Below, piece by piece: positions 32,392-43,639 of a stretch of DNA of 64,000 nucleotides. The stretch covers positions 280,994 to 344,993 of the forward strand of contig NW_026111788.1 in the NCBI RefSeq assembly GCF_024679095.1, in the 5' to 3' direction. A program made the translations under genes and the position numbers. Origin of the DNA: Eriocheir sinensis. Taxonomy: Eukaryota > Arthropoda > Malacostraca > Decapoda > Varunidae. The notes under the pieces were generated by a model that was not told where the DNA came from, did no database searches, and saw only the letters and a program-made list of their open reading frames with translations. Position 1 is the first letter of the stretch; every line of letters starts with the position of its first letter.

Positions 32392-34164
32392 GTGAATGTT
32401 ATACTTGGTAATAGAAAAGAAGACAGCTTCATCATTAAGGGTATTAACATTCAAGGCCTTACAAAGGTTAAAGTGAAGGAAATTGAAGACCTTATTGATG
32501 AGAATAGCATTATCTGCCTAAGTGAAACTCAGAAGAAAATAAGAGATGTAAGCCTCAGTGGTAGTGTCATTATAACAGAACAGATGAGAGAGATGAAAGA
32601 CAAAAAAGGTGGAGGGTTGATGATTCTGCATAAATACAATAAGGATATACACTTTGATAAAATAGCAACCAAATGTAAAGATATCTTAGTAGCTAAAGGG
32701 AATATAAGGGGATGGGAAGTTCTAATTATAGTAGTTTATTTTAGTGTTACGGATGGAGAGAAAAACAAACTCATAAGAGCAGAAACAGAAAAGTTTCTAG
32801 AGGGTAGCACAGATGACCCAGTATTGATCATTGGAGATTTTAATGACCATGTAGGATACAAAGGTGATCAGAGCCTAGATGCTAATGGCAAAATGATATT
32901 AGATTGGCTAGAAAAGTATAAGCTCACAATGCTCAATGACGTTAAGTGTGAGGGGCTGTACACATGGTCAAGAGATAAACAGAAAAGTGTCATAGACTAC
33001 GCCCTAGTGACAGATTAATTTTACAAAAAATATAGCAGGATGAGGATTGATGAGGAACAGGAAAAGTTTGATCTGACCGACCATAATCTTATGGAAATTC
33101 ACCTAAGTGTGGGGCGGGAAAGGAAAAGGTATAACAGGAAATCATGGATAACAAGAGAGTATTATAAAACAGACAAAGCTTCACTAAAGATATATGGAGA
33201 AAAACTTAAAACCAGTGTTTTAGATGACAGAGTTAAGAACATGAGGGACCTAGAACAGAGGATAATCAAGACAGCCAATGGATATCTCAAGGGCCATTAC
33301 AGGCGGAAGAATATAGGGGTTAAAGAAGTCGAAGAAGAACCGGCATGGTTTACTAGAGAGATCCGGGAGGAGACAAAGGTGAGGAGAACGTACAATAGGA
33401 GGAGGAGGAATGCCAAGGCTGAAGAGGAAGCAGACAAGTGGAAACAAAAGTATATGGATCAAAAAGAAAAAGTACAATTATTAGTTAAAAGGGAGATGAT
33501 AATAAGTGATGAAAAGAAAGCAAGAGAAATAAAAGAGGACAAAAGTAATGGCAAGAACACTTGGAAGTATATAACGATGTTACGGTGAGACAAAGAAAAG
33601 GAGACAGAAAAGTTGATAGATAATGTGTATAGCAGGGACAACAGGAAACTGGAAAGAGAAGAGGTAAGATCACAGGTTGAGACATACTGGAGAGATATAT
33701 ACGGGAAGCATCAAAACAACATCAACAAGGTGTGGAATGACAGGACTAAGGAGGCGTATGTAGAAAAGAGGGAGAATACTAAACTTGAGATGGTGAGGGG
33801 GAGACAATTTCAGGTCAAAAGTGGAGAAGAAGAAGGGAGAGATCTAGTGAATATGCCTATCCATATAGAAGCCTGTGGTACTGAAATAAGAGAACATATT
33901 GATATGGCTCTAGAAATAGGGGAGGGAGTGACATATCTAGAAGATGAAATTATAACTGAAGAGAGAGTTAAAAGGTGCTTAATTAAACTAAAGAATAAAA
34001 AAGCTGCAGACCCTGATGGAGTAAAACCGGAGTTTCATAAAGTATTCCTAGAAGACAGGACATTGTTGGAAATGCTAATAGAAACATTCAAACACGCACT
34101 ACAGACAGGGGAAATACCAGAGGAATGGAAGGAGAGTGAAACAGTCATGATCCCCAAAGTATGA
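32392..34164 (+). pseudogene. Endonuclease and N-terminal RT
   Basis: One frame holds the endonuclease (CLSETQKK near 32517, IIGDFNDHVG near 32827, VIDYALVTD near 32990, LTDHNLMEIHL near 33070) and the start of RT (KNKKAADPDGVKPEF near 33995, EEWKESETVMIPKV near 34120). In-frame stops are at 33016-33018, 33586-33588 and 34162-34164. Confidence 0.82.
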
Positions 34165-34548
34165 AAACCAAAAGTAAATGAATACCGACCAATAGCTCTG
34201 ACAAACATAGGATAAAAGCTACTAATGGCTGTAATAAGGATGGGTATTGAAGAACAAGTTAATAAAATTCAATGGGAAAAAGAAAATCATTCAGGATTTA
34301 CAATATTCTTATTCTGAGACATTGTGCTGAAAAGTCATTTATAAATAAAAAAGCCACTAATAGTAATATATCAATTCACTTTGTGAAAGCATTTGATAGT
34401 GTAAAAAGGAACTCAATGGTTAAAATGCTAATGGAATATAACATAAATGAGAAAGCTATTGACATAATCACAAAATTGTATGATGGGGACCTAACTAAAG
34501 TCAGGTTGGATGAAAAAGAAAAGCTAACGATAGAAGTCAGCAGCGGAA
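34165..34548 (+). pseudogene. RT middle part before the nested insertion
   Basis: NEYRPIALTNIG is near 34177, and FVKAFDSVKRNSMVKML (34377 on) and VRLDEKEKLTIEVSSGI follow, ending at the insertion. There are stops and a shift between 34164 and 34272. Confidence 0.75.
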
Positions 34549-34555
34549 TACAAAG

Positions 34556-35372
34556 TAACACAAAGGAAGAACAAACAACAGCAGACCTGTTGGTCCTTAC
34601 GAGGTTGTTTGTGACAAGCTACACTAACTATCTAATCAAAGGTGGAAGATGAAGGACAGCAAAGGCGAAGGCTCCTCCCCACCCCCCATCCCTCCAGCCA
34701 AAGCTGGCAGGAAAGGAAAAAGAACCATGCAGCATGGAAAAACTGCATGGAATTTATGTAGGAAAGAGGAAAGAACTACCATTACTGCTACCACTAACCG
34801 GGCGATAAAAGCGGACAAGGACACCAGTATTCGAAAGAACTTAACGTTATTACGACAATGAGTAATATCTTAGTTGCTGGTTGGATTCAAAACACTTGTC
34901 TAATCTATTCTTGAAGGCCGTAACTGTTGTACTATCAACATCACAGGGTAGAGAGTTCCAAACATTAACAACTCGATTGAAGAAGAAGTGTTTAGCTTCG
35001 TGGGACGAGAATCTTTTACCACTTATCTTCAAATTGTGATTTCTTCTTGTTCTATTTGATCGATCAATTGTAAAGTAATCTTCCGCATTAATAGCACTGA
35101 ATCCTTTAAACATTTTAAACACTTCTATTAGATCGCCTCGCATTCTTCGTTTTGATAGGCTGAATAAATTTACTTATTTAAGCCTTTGTTCATATGACAG
35201 ATTTTTCAACCTTTATTATTAAAGACTCGTCCGATGAAGCCAACCAATTTGTTTGCAGTTTTAACTACCTCTGAACAATGCTGACCGGGCTTTAAATCGC
35301 TTGATATAGTGATTCCAAGATCCTTTTCTTTACTTACTGCAGAAAGTTGTTGGCCATTCATTCCGTAAAAGA
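34556..35372 (-). mobile_element. Nested CR1-A 3' end (5'-truncated)
   Basis: On the minus strand it matches copy A from about 3411 (ACGTAATTAATGGCC region) to its 3' end (TTCTTCCTTTGTGT). It includes the C-terminal RT region with KRFSSHEAKHFFFNRVVNVW and the 3' UTR. Its 5' truncation and antisense orientation fit target-primed reverse transcription. I found no clear target duplication. A ~50-bp segment corresponding to about 3560-3700 of copy A appears missing or rearranged near 35200. Confidence 0.88.
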
Positions 35373-35443
35373 CATGGATAAGACATGGATGCAGGGGTTC
35401 GACAACATTATTCAAATTAGCTACATATAAAATTATACATCAG

Positions 35444-36627
35444 TTGGAGGAGCTGGACGAAGGGTACAGAGACGAGAACTTTAGCATAACATCACTCTTC
35501 TTTGCGGACGATGGAATGCTACTTGCAAGTAGTGTAGAAGATGCAGAAGAGGTGATAGAACAAGTATTGGCATCAGGGAGGGAATGTGGCCTAGAAATTA
35601 ATAAGGAAAAAAGCAATATTATTATATTTAATATGAAAGAAAAACCTAATAAAATAGAAGATATAAAGGTTCGCAACAAATTGAAATACCTAGGAATAAC
35701 TGTTAATGACAGCAGAAACTTATTCAAAGAGCAAAAACAAATAATGCAGGAAAAAGCAGTAAAAATGGCCATCCTAACGTACTCTGTAATTGCTAGAAGT
35801 TGTGAAAGATTAACAATAGGAAAGGTGTATTGGAAAAGTATAGCCCTACCAGGAATCTTATATGGTGCAAATGTGATTGATTTTAGCAAAGAAGAAATAC
35901 AAAAACTGCAAAGAATAGAAAACAGTGTGGGAAGGAAAATAATGGGTGCACCTAGCTACACACAAGAAGCGGCGTTAAGGGGAGAAATAGGAATCTCCAG
36001 CGTGAAGGGAAGGATAATGGAGGGGCAGCTGAAATACTTGCAGCACATATTGAGAGGGGAAAGTAACAACCTCCTAGAGAGGGTGGTTGAGGAAATGAGA
36101 TTGGAAAAAAGGAAGAAGAAATGGATAAAGGGTTTGTTGGAGGACAGAAAATTAATGGGGATCAGGGGAATGGCAGTAAGTAATGCTAAAGTTGGTGAAA
36201 AGTGAAAAAGTGGGACACAGACAAGTGGAAAAGCACCCTGCAAGAAAAGGAAAGTTTAAAGCTGTATAGAGAATGGAGAAAAGAAATTGGTGGGCAAGAG
36301 GAAATATATGACAACAGTGAAGAGACGATCATTACGTTTAAATGCCGTACAAATAATATGAACCTTGAAGATAGAAAAATATTTAAGAATGAGCCAACAA
36401 CCTGTGTAATGTGTGGAGCTGATAAAGAATACTTGAACCACTTTTTGCTGCAGTGTAATGCTTATAGGGAAGAACGGGAGAAAAATTTAATGTTGCAACG
36501 ACCCTATGACGAAGACGAGGAAAATATAATAGGAAGACTCCTTTTTAAGGAACAAGGGATTGAACAAAGTAAAAGAACGATCTTTAAATTCTCGGACATA
36601 CGAGAGAAAAAGATAAAATCAATATAG
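35444..36627 (+). pseudogene. RT catalytic half and C-terminal CCHC
   Basis: This continues the interrupted RT: SLFFADDGMLLASS with catalytic FADD near 35500, NKLKYLGITVN near 35680, then the C-terminal region in the next frame (36202-36627) with a CX2C..H..C knuckle (TCVMCGADKEYLNHFLLQC near 36400). The 35444-36205 and 36202-36627 pieces overlap in different frames. Confidence 0.82.
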
Positions 36628-36734
36628 TGAAGCTAAATCAGATATAAGACCCAGACCACAAGACCACAATATCAAGACCACATCAAGAAGTGCCGATCCA
36701 AAGGCAAGACTTCCGCTATCTACCTGAACCTGAA

Positions 36735-37160
36735 CTTCCGTAATGTCGATCACTCCAAGCCACTCCAGACCAACTCGAGGATCAGAAACATCGGTCAAAG
36801 AATTCAAGCGAAGCGATGCAGCACAGACACCGGCAGGAGGTATTTCTCGACCAGCCATCCGCCACTGGAACAAGCATCCTGCACCAGTAGTTAAGTGCGG
36901 AAACGATCGATTCCTTTAAGCACTGCACTGACCGTCACTTTGCTGTCAGGGGCGGAATGAACACACCCGCGAGTACGTTCAAAAGTGCTTCAATCTTTTC
37001 CGCGGGTCACTCCAGCGGCTGACTCACTCATTGAATCACTAAAGCGGGCAGCCTCGTCATGAACCAACAGACTTTTTGCTGCCTGCTCGTCCGTTTCCAT
37101 ATGTCCTCCTCCTTTTCCTTCTCCTCCTTCTCCTCCTCCTCCTCCTCCTCCTCCTCCTCT
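36735..37160 (+). mobile_element. CR1-B 3' end fragment
   Basis: From GTCGATCACTCCAAGCCACT to GCTGCCTGCTCGTCCGTTTCC it matches the last ~200 coding bases and the 3' UTR of the CR1-B copy at 41885-42255. It runs directly into a (CCT)n tract (about 37095-37165, with more to 37370), exactly as CR1-B does. Confidence 0.85.
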
Positions 37161-37164
37161 TCCT

Positions 37165-37598
37165 ACACGTTTCCTTCCTATTGATGTCTCTCATATTTAT
37201 GTCTTTTTTTATTCCTCCACCTCCTCCTCCTCTTCCTCCTCTTTTTCTTCCTCTTTTTCTTCATCGTCTTTCCACTTCTTCCTTTTTCACGATTCATATT
37301 CCTGATCGCTTCCACTTTTTCTTTTTATTCATGCACTCCTCCTCCTCCTCTTCCTCCTCCTTATTTACCGCTTACCTGGATTTCTTAAGACGCCTACCTT
37401 GCATCGCCCTGCTCACTGTGCGTTACACCATCGTGCTACCTACAACATTGTCGCGCTAATTCATCGTGGTGTACTGGTGCTATATCGTTGTGTTAGTGTT
37501 ATGTGCAGCGGAGCCAAAAACAAAGGACCCCAGGACCACGTGGGATCGCCGGGCCACCTCGACCACAGCTACACTGCTACAACACAACGAACGCTAAA
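37165..37598. repeat. Pyrimidine-rich tract and unassigned sequence
   Basis: (CCT)/(TTCC)-rich up to about 37370, then unique sequence before the duplicated block at 37599. The latter part may be CR1-B 5' UTR. Confidence 0.5.
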
Positions 37599-37946
37599 TC
37601 TTACTGATATAACCACCGCACTATCCTTGGCCTTTAACACCTTATAGTGCTTGACCTAAACTTTCCTAGACCTTTCCTAGTATTTAGCTGTAATAACCAC
37701 AACGTTTTTCCCTTCTCCGAGCCCCTCGCTTTCTTTCCCTCACCAGGGCCAACTAAATTCCGACTCCTCTAGTCTTACTGATATAATCACCGCACTATCC
37801 TTGCCCTTTAACACCTTATAGTGCTTGCCCTAGACCTTCCTAGACTTTTCCTAGTATCTAGCCTAATAACCACAACGTTTTTCCCGTGTCTGCGCCCCTC
37901 GCTTCTGTCCCTAGCCAGAGACAATTAAATTCCGACTCCTCCCCTC
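37599..37946 (+). repeat. Two tandem ~174-bp units in the CR1-B 5' region
   Basis: TCTTACTGATATAACCACCG at 37599 recurs at 37773 (TCTTACTGATATAATCACCG), and the whole following block repeats, ending in ACTAAATTCCGACTCCTC / ATTAAATTCCGACTCCTC. The position about 150 bp before ORF1 suggests promoter-like 5' UTR monomers. Confidence 0.75.
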
Positions 37947-38101
37947 CCTCACGTGACCGCGGGTATTCCCAAGAGAGGTGACTTAACGAGAACACCTGGC
38001 TGAGTCAGACGGAAGGGAGTTAATCGTTCCCACCTGACCTACCGCCCCCATTCTCTCTGGTTAGAGTTAAAAGTCAACAAAACAACACAAAAGATAACGG
38101 T

Positions 38102-39409
38102 ATGACTTCATCACTACGCAAATGCGACGAGTGCAAGGGGCGGTTCGCTCCACAATATTTTGATAAAGGTGCGGAGTCATGCAGACATTGCAATATGGAG
38201 AAACGGATCTCAGATTTAGAAAGAGGTTTATCTCAGTGTTTTGAAGCCTTGAACCGACGTCCGCCTCTTCCCGGCCCCGCCGCTTCTTCTCCTTCTTCTT
38301 CTTCTTCTTCTTCTTCTTCTTCTTCTTCTTCTTCTTCTTCGCCTTCCTCTTCTTCTTCTCTTAATTCATCTGCCTCCACCTCCTCTCCTAATTCTTCCTC
38401 CTCCCTCTCCTCCACCCTCCCAAGGGTCCGGACGAGAGCCATGGCCCGCAAGGTTAGGTCGACCCCTTCTTCTTCTTCATCTTCTTCTTCTTCTTCTTCT
38501 TCCTCTTCACCTCCTTCTTCCTCCTCCTCCTCTTCCTCCCCTTTTTTCTCCCCGTATTCTTATTCACCCTCCTCCTCCTCCTCCTCCTCCACCTCCACCT
38601 CCACCTCCTCCTCCACCTCCTCCTCCTCTTCCTCCTCCTCCTCCACCTCCTCCTCCTCCTCCACCTCCTCCTCCTCTTCCTCCTCCTCCTCCTCCTCCTC
38701 CTCCTCCTCCTCCTCCACCTCCACCTCCTCCTCCTCCTCCTCCTCCTCCACCTCCTCCTCCTCTTCCTCCTCCTCCTCCACCTCCCCCTACTCCTCCTCC
38801 TCCTTCTCCTCCTTAGCTTGCAGACGAAGACGCAAGACCATCCTCCCAGCCATCTCCTGTGAAGACGGATCACACTTCCCCGGATCAAGGGCCAACACCA
38901 AGGTTAACATAAAACTGGTGGGTGACAGCATTATTAGAGAACAATTGATTGAGTTCTGTGGACTAAGTATCAAGAACAGGAGACACTACTGTATTCCTGG
39001 TTCAAAACAACTAGATATAGAAGAAGCGGCAGACTTCGTCTCAGACCGCACGGAACAGGACACACTCTTTGTTTTGCACGCTGGGACGAACAACGTTCAG
39101 ACAATGCGCACGGAGGAAATTTTAGCTGACTACCGACGAGTAATCCGCCGCTACAAGGAAAAGTCACGCCACATCATTGTGTCCGGGATTCTTCCGAGAA
39201 TCAACGCCTTCACAGGCTTCCACAGAAAGGCATCAAACATCAACAACAGATTGAAGCACCTCTGTCAGGACGAGGAAGTTTCGTTCGCATGTCTGTGGGA
39301 TCATTTCTATGATATACCCGACCTTTTACGTCCTGACGGTCTTCACCTCAATGCGATTGGCTCCGCACGGCTTGGTAGGTTGCTGAACGAGGAGGTACTT
39401 TTGTACTAA
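38102..39409 (+). CDS. CR1-B ORF1: zinc finger, Ser-rich linker, esterase
   Basis: A complete 435-residue frame from ATG 38102. Residues 8-30 carry CxxC..CxxC (Cys8/11, Cys27/30), then a short helix. Residues ~61-235 are almost pure serine with Pro, Thr and Tyr, encoded by TCT/TCC repeats. The SGNH esterase follows with Ser276 in VGDSIIREQL, GTNN (328-331) and the Asp412-His415 pair in DGLHLN, so the catalytic set is present. The N-terminal plan matches copy A, but with a different linker. CR1 ORF1 esterases are established; the function in transposition is unknown. Confidence 0.9.
   Translation: MTSSLRKCDECKGRFAPQYFDKGAESCRHCNMEKRISDLERGLSQCFEALNRRPPLPGPAASSPSSSSSSSSSSSSSSSSPSSSSSLNSSASTSSPNSSSSLSSTLPRVRTRAMARKVRSTPSSSSSSSSSSSSSSPPSSSSSSSSPFFSPYSYSPSSSSSSSTSTSTSSSTSSSSSSSSSTSSSSSTSSSSSSSSSSSSSSSSSTSTSSSSSSSSTSSSSSSSSSTSPYSSSSFSSLACRRRRKTILPAISCEDGSHFPGSRANTKVNIKLVGDSIIREQLIEFCGLSIKNRRHYCIPGSKQLDIEEAADFVSDRTEQDTLFVLHAGTNNVQTMRTEEILADYRRVIRRYKEKSRHIIVSGILPRINAFTGFHRKASNINNRLKHLCQDEEVSFACLWDHFYDIPDLLRPDGLHLNAIGSARLGRLLNEEVLLY
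38281..38812 (+). repeat. (TTC)/(TCC)n microsatellites within ORF1
   Basis: (TTC)n at 38293-38340 and 38466-38505 and (TCC)-rich sequence at 38517-38812 encode the poly-serine linker. On the minus strand they produce Arg/Glu-rich frames that are artefacts. Confidence 0.92.
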
Positions 39410-39544
39410 AAAAAACTCCGAGGGCGGGAGGGGCATCAAAGTATCGTAAGCAACCAAACAGTAGAGACAGCCCATCATGCACCAAGGCCCCCAACAGAAA
39501 ACACACGCAGACACCAGACTACTGTGCCTCGAAGCACTGAAGTC

Positions 39545-42109
39545 AAGAAGAACATTTCTGTCCTATACACCAACGCGCGGAGCTTAATACCCAAAAGGGA
39601 TGAGTAACTTGCCTACGTTGACGTAGAAAGACCGGACGTGATTGCCATCACCGAAACGTGGGCCACCTATGACCACCTAATGACCGAATTCTCAATTCCG
39701 GGATACGAGAGCTTCTACAAAAACAGACTTCACAAGAAAGGAGTCATTATCGGGGACTTTAACTGTTCCAACATTGACTGGACCACGATGATTGGAGATC
39801 GGGAGGGTAACAGATTTCTCGAAATGTTAGAGGACAATTTTCTTACTCAGATTGCTACCCAACCGACGAGGGAAAATAACTTATTAGACCTAGTACTCGT
39901 GAGTGATTCAGATCTCACACGTGAATGTCAAGTCGGCGAAAAACTGGATGGTTGCGACCATCACCTAATTCGCCTAAAAATCAGAACAGACCATGAACTC
40001 ACCGAAAACATGTCCAAGATTCCAGACTACAAAAAAGCCAATTTTAACTTCGCTCGTGAGCTGCTAACCCAGACAACTTGGGAACCCATGAACCTCACTC
40101 CGGTGGACGGCGCGTGGAACGGCTTTAAGAACAAACTCCTGGAGGTAGAGAGAACGACTGTTCCCATGAAGACAAGGAGAACAAATAATGCCACAAGCAC
40201 ACCATGGATGACTACCCAAGTTCGACGGGCGAGTAATTTGAAGAAGAGAAAATACAACTTGCTAAAGGAAAACAGCACTGACGAGGCACGCGAACAGTAC
40301 CATCAAAGCCTCAGAGCTTGCAGAACACTCATTCGCCAGAGTAAACGCGACTATGAAAAGCAAATTGCACGCGAAGCCAAGTCCAACCCGAAAAAGTTCT
40401 TCACGTATATAAGAACCAAAAAGAAGACAAAAAGCAATATCGGTCCCCTAAAAGATGAAAGTGACGTACTAACACAGGACAGTAGACAATTGGTCGAAAT
40501 CCTAAACAGGAACTTCACGTCTGTGTTCACGGTCGAGAATACCCAGTCCGTACCCGAGAGCCCTTCCCCACCAATGGGAATCACTCCCCTAGAAATTGGT
40601 ACAATCGACGAACGGGATGTGAAAAAGTACCTAGACAAACTCGAGACAAACAAGTCTACCAGACCCGACGACTTGTCACCCAGGCTGCTCAAGGAACTCA
40701 AGCAGCAAATCCTCAAGCCACTCACCGCCATCTACAATCTGTCATTACAACAAAACAAAGTCCCGAAAGACTGGAAACAAGCGAACGTAACACCGATCTA
40801 CAAAAAGGGAGACAAAAGTGTGGCCCTAAACTACAGACCAATCAGCTTGACCTCAGTGGCGGGAAAACTCCTCGAAAAGATCATCAGAGACAAACTCGTT
40901 AGGTTCCTTGAAGACAACATCATTTCCGATGCTCAGCACGGTTTCAGGAACAAGCGCTCATGCTTAACCAATTTATTGGACCTCTTCCAAGGTATCTATG
41001 GAAACTGGGATAATCATATCCCAAGTGATGTTATATATCTAGACTTTCAGAAAGCCTTTGACAAAGTGCCACATGAAAGACTCCTCAAGAAACTTAAGTC
41101 GGCGGGATTAGGCGACGATCTGACAGCGTGGATCAAAGACTGGCTCACTGAAAGAAAACAACGAGTTGTACTCAACGGACAGGCCTCAGAGTGGCTTCCG
41201 GTCACAAGTGGAGTGCCACAGGGGGCAGTGCTGGGACCCATACTTTTCATCATATATATCAACGACCTAGAACTAGGATTAAAATCCAATCTTTCAAAAT
41301 TTGCCGACGACACAAAGGTGGGTGGGAAGGCCCTCACGACGGCAGACTGCGAAATTATCCAGAGAGACCTGGACCAGATCACTCGTTGGTCAGAAAAATG
41401 GCAGATGTCCTTCAACACTACCAAATGTAAAGTAATGCATATCGGATTCAGAAACAGCAACCACATATACCACATGGGTGGCGAACCACTGCATGTTGTG
41501 CAAGAGGAAAGATACCTCGGGGTAACCATCAGCAGTGACTTGAAACAAACAAAACACTGCAAGTCCGCCTGTAAGAGAGCCAATACAATGCTTAGGTTCA
41601 TATCGAGGAACTTGGAATACAAGACGACGGGAGTTATGTTATCCTTGTATAATTCGCTGGTAATGCCCCACCTGGAATACGCCGTGCAATTCTGGTCTCC
41701 TAATTACAGGAAAGACATTGAATTACTTGAGAGAGTACAGCGCCGCGCCACGAAGATGATACCATCACTGAGGACGAAACCCTATGAAGAACGACTCGAG
41801 CGACTCAACCTCTTCACGTTGGAAAAGAGACGACTGCGGGGAGACATGATACAAGTCTTTAAATACCTGAACAAGCTCAGCAACGTTGATCACTCCAAAC
41901 TCTTCACGCTACATACTAACCTGATAACAAGAAACAACGGAAAAACAATTCAAGCAAAGCGATGCAATACCGACATCGGCAGGAGTTATTTCTCGAATAG
42001 AGTTGTTCGCCACTGGAACAGCCTTCCTGCAGAAGTGGTTAGCGCAGAGACCATCAACTCCTTCAAGAAACGCATTGATCGCCACTTTGCTGCAACAGGA
42101 GTGAACTGA
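39545..42109 (+). pseudogene. CR1-B ORF2: endonuclease (internally deleted) and RT
   Basis: The frame begins near 39545 with YTNARSL, has a TAA at 39605-39607, and is then open to 42109. Endonuclease motifs ITETW, GDFN and GCDHHLI are present, but about 70 residues between RLHKKG and GDFN are missing compared with CR1-C (48060-48300), in frame. RT is intact: NYRPISLTSV near 40830, [11 protein letters not shown] near 41040, SGVPQGAVLGP near 41210, FADD at 41300-41311 and the C-terminal ERVQRRATKMIPSL. RT chemistry could work, but the endonuclease is unlikely to. Confidence 0.88.
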
Positions 42110-42261
42110 ACGTTCCCAAGAGTAGGTACACAAGTGCTTTAATCCTTCCCTGCAAGCCACTCCTGTGGCAAACGGATTGATTAAATCACTGAACGCAGGC
42201 AGCCTAGTTATGAGCCAACAGGCTTTCTGCTGCCTGCTAGTCCATGTTTTCATGTTTCCAT

Positions 42262-42483
42262 GTTTCCTCTTCCTCCTCCTCTTCCTCCTCCTCCTCCTCC
42301 TCCTCCTCCTCCTTCTCCTTCTCCTCCTCCTTCTCCTCCTCCTCTTCCTCCTCCTCCTCCTCCTCCTCCTCCTCCTCCTCCTCCTCCTCCTCCTCCTCCT
42401 CCTCTTCCTCCTTCTCCTCCTCCACCTCCTCCTTCTCCTTCTCCTCTTTTCCTCCCACATACACACTCTTTCTTCCCACCTCC

Positions 42484-42535
<52 letters not shown>
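42262..42535. repeat. (CCT)n tail and (AC)n
   Basis: (CCT)-rich tract 42262-42445 directly after the CR1-B 3' UTR, followed by (AC)n at 42487-42535. Confidence 0.93.
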
Positions 42536-42537
<2 letters not shown>

Positions 42538-43030
42538 CCCTTTCCCATCCTTACCCCGCACGCATAATCCCCCTTCCCTTACCCTGCCCCTACACACACA
42601 ATCCTCCTCCCTCCCTCTCCCCCTACACCTCTGTCCCTCAGTACACACACCACCCCAGTAGCCAGGCCTTCATGCCCGTGGCCCGCCTGTTCCTCTTCAA
42701 CCCAGCCACAGAAAGGTCAGGATATCGTTCAACGCCTCCCTTCCGTCACCATCCACGCGAATCCACTTCTTAATTTTCAAACACCACTCCATATACTTAA
42801 GCACTTCGGCGCCCCAGCTCACCTATTTCCTGGAGTTGTGGGGCTTTCCAGGGGTAGCTTAATGACCCTGGTGGTAGGTTGGCCCTTCTTCCGTACCGTG
42901 AACATATAACACATGCAGAACCTGACTGAGCGAGAGAGCAGAAGAGAGTTTAATTTCGGGTTAAGGTAATTTGACAAATCTTTTTGTACCATGGAAAATA
43001 AACACTTATGATAACCAAATTATTCTCCTT
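42536..43030. repeat. C-rich spacer and dispersed-repeat copy
   Basis: C-rich low-complexity sequence to about 42650. A copy of the dispersed repeat (AGTTGTGGGGCTTTCCAGGG, then ACCCTGGTGGTAGGTTGGCC) lies at about 42785-42915. No gene is recognised. Confidence 0.5.
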
Positions 43031-43034
43031 CTCG

Positions 43035-43490
43035 GCTTTTGGAATTCGTTATGGAAAGCGTAAGCGTTCAAGAATGTCGACCAAAGTGTTTGAGGATATG
43101 AACCTATCAAGAATTAACCCAACGTAGCTTCTCTGCGTGTGCCTTTAGTAATCATATCAATAGCTCGAGGTCTTTGAGGGGACGAGTGGCCTTTTTAAAT
43201 TCTTTATGGGAAGCAAAATCCTTCAAGAATATCGACCGAAGTGTTGGAGTATACGAGCCTTGCAAGAACCCAACGTAGCTTCTCTGTAGCACTTAGTAAT
43301 CATATCAATAGCTCGAGGTCTTTGAGGGTACGAGTGGCCTTTTGATTTTTTTTATGGGAAGGGAAAGCGTTCAAGATTATCGACCGAAGTGTTTGAGGAT
43401 ACGAGCCTTGCAGGAACCCAACGTAGCATCTCTGTGGCCGTAAGTAATCTTATCAATAGCTCGAGGTCTTTGAGGAAACGAGTGGCATAT
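43035..43490 (+). repeat. 148-bp tandem repeat, three copies
   Basis: TAGCTCGAGGTCTTTGAGG recurs at 43161, 43309 and 43457, a 148-bp period. Units also share CAACGTAGCTTCTCTGT and ATCGACCGAAGTGTT-like blocks. Confidence 0.88.
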
Positions 43491-43639
43491 TTCTAAGAGG
43501 TGAAGGTGATTTTGAAGCCCTCGTGGTTATCCTTCACTACACCGCTTGCAACAATAGCTTAGGTGAATTAACTGTATTTTCACGTGTCTGGGCGTGTGAA
43601 ATCATACTTTATCTTCATTCTCGGCTGTTTAATTTTTCT

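Larger units (their letters stand above)
31990..36630 (+). mobile_element. Non-LTR retrotransposon with C-terminal CCHC (5'-truncated), interrupted
   Basis: It starts within an ORF1 C-terminal domain and continues with endonuclease, RT and a C-terminal zinc knuckle. It is split at about 34549 by an antisense CR1-A fragment and resumes at about 35376: the RT residues before (VSSGI) and after (RHGC..STTLFKL) join in sense. It differs from the CR1 copies in lacking the esterase and in having a CCHC end, as in I/L1/R1-type groups; I do not assign the clade. Confidence 0.82.
37599..42450 (+). mobile_element. CR1-B non-LTR retrotransposon, near full length
   Basis: The order is tandem 5' units, ORF1 (38102-39409), ORF2 (to 42109), a ~150-bp 3' UTR and a (CCT)n tail (42262-42445). 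It is the best preserved retroelement in the window: ORF1 is open and ORF2 has an 823-codon open stretch. Further CR1-B 3' ends are at 36735-37160 and 59265-59545. Confidence 0.9.

Noticed and set aside
38233..38888. Glu- and Arg-rich minus-strand frames
   Set aside because: They are antisense to the (TTC/TCC)n poly-serine linker of CR1-B ORF1.
42165..42773. Leu-, Ser- and Pro-rich frames of 80-200 codons on both strands
   Set aside because: They translate the (CCT)n and (AC)n tracts; no domain is present.
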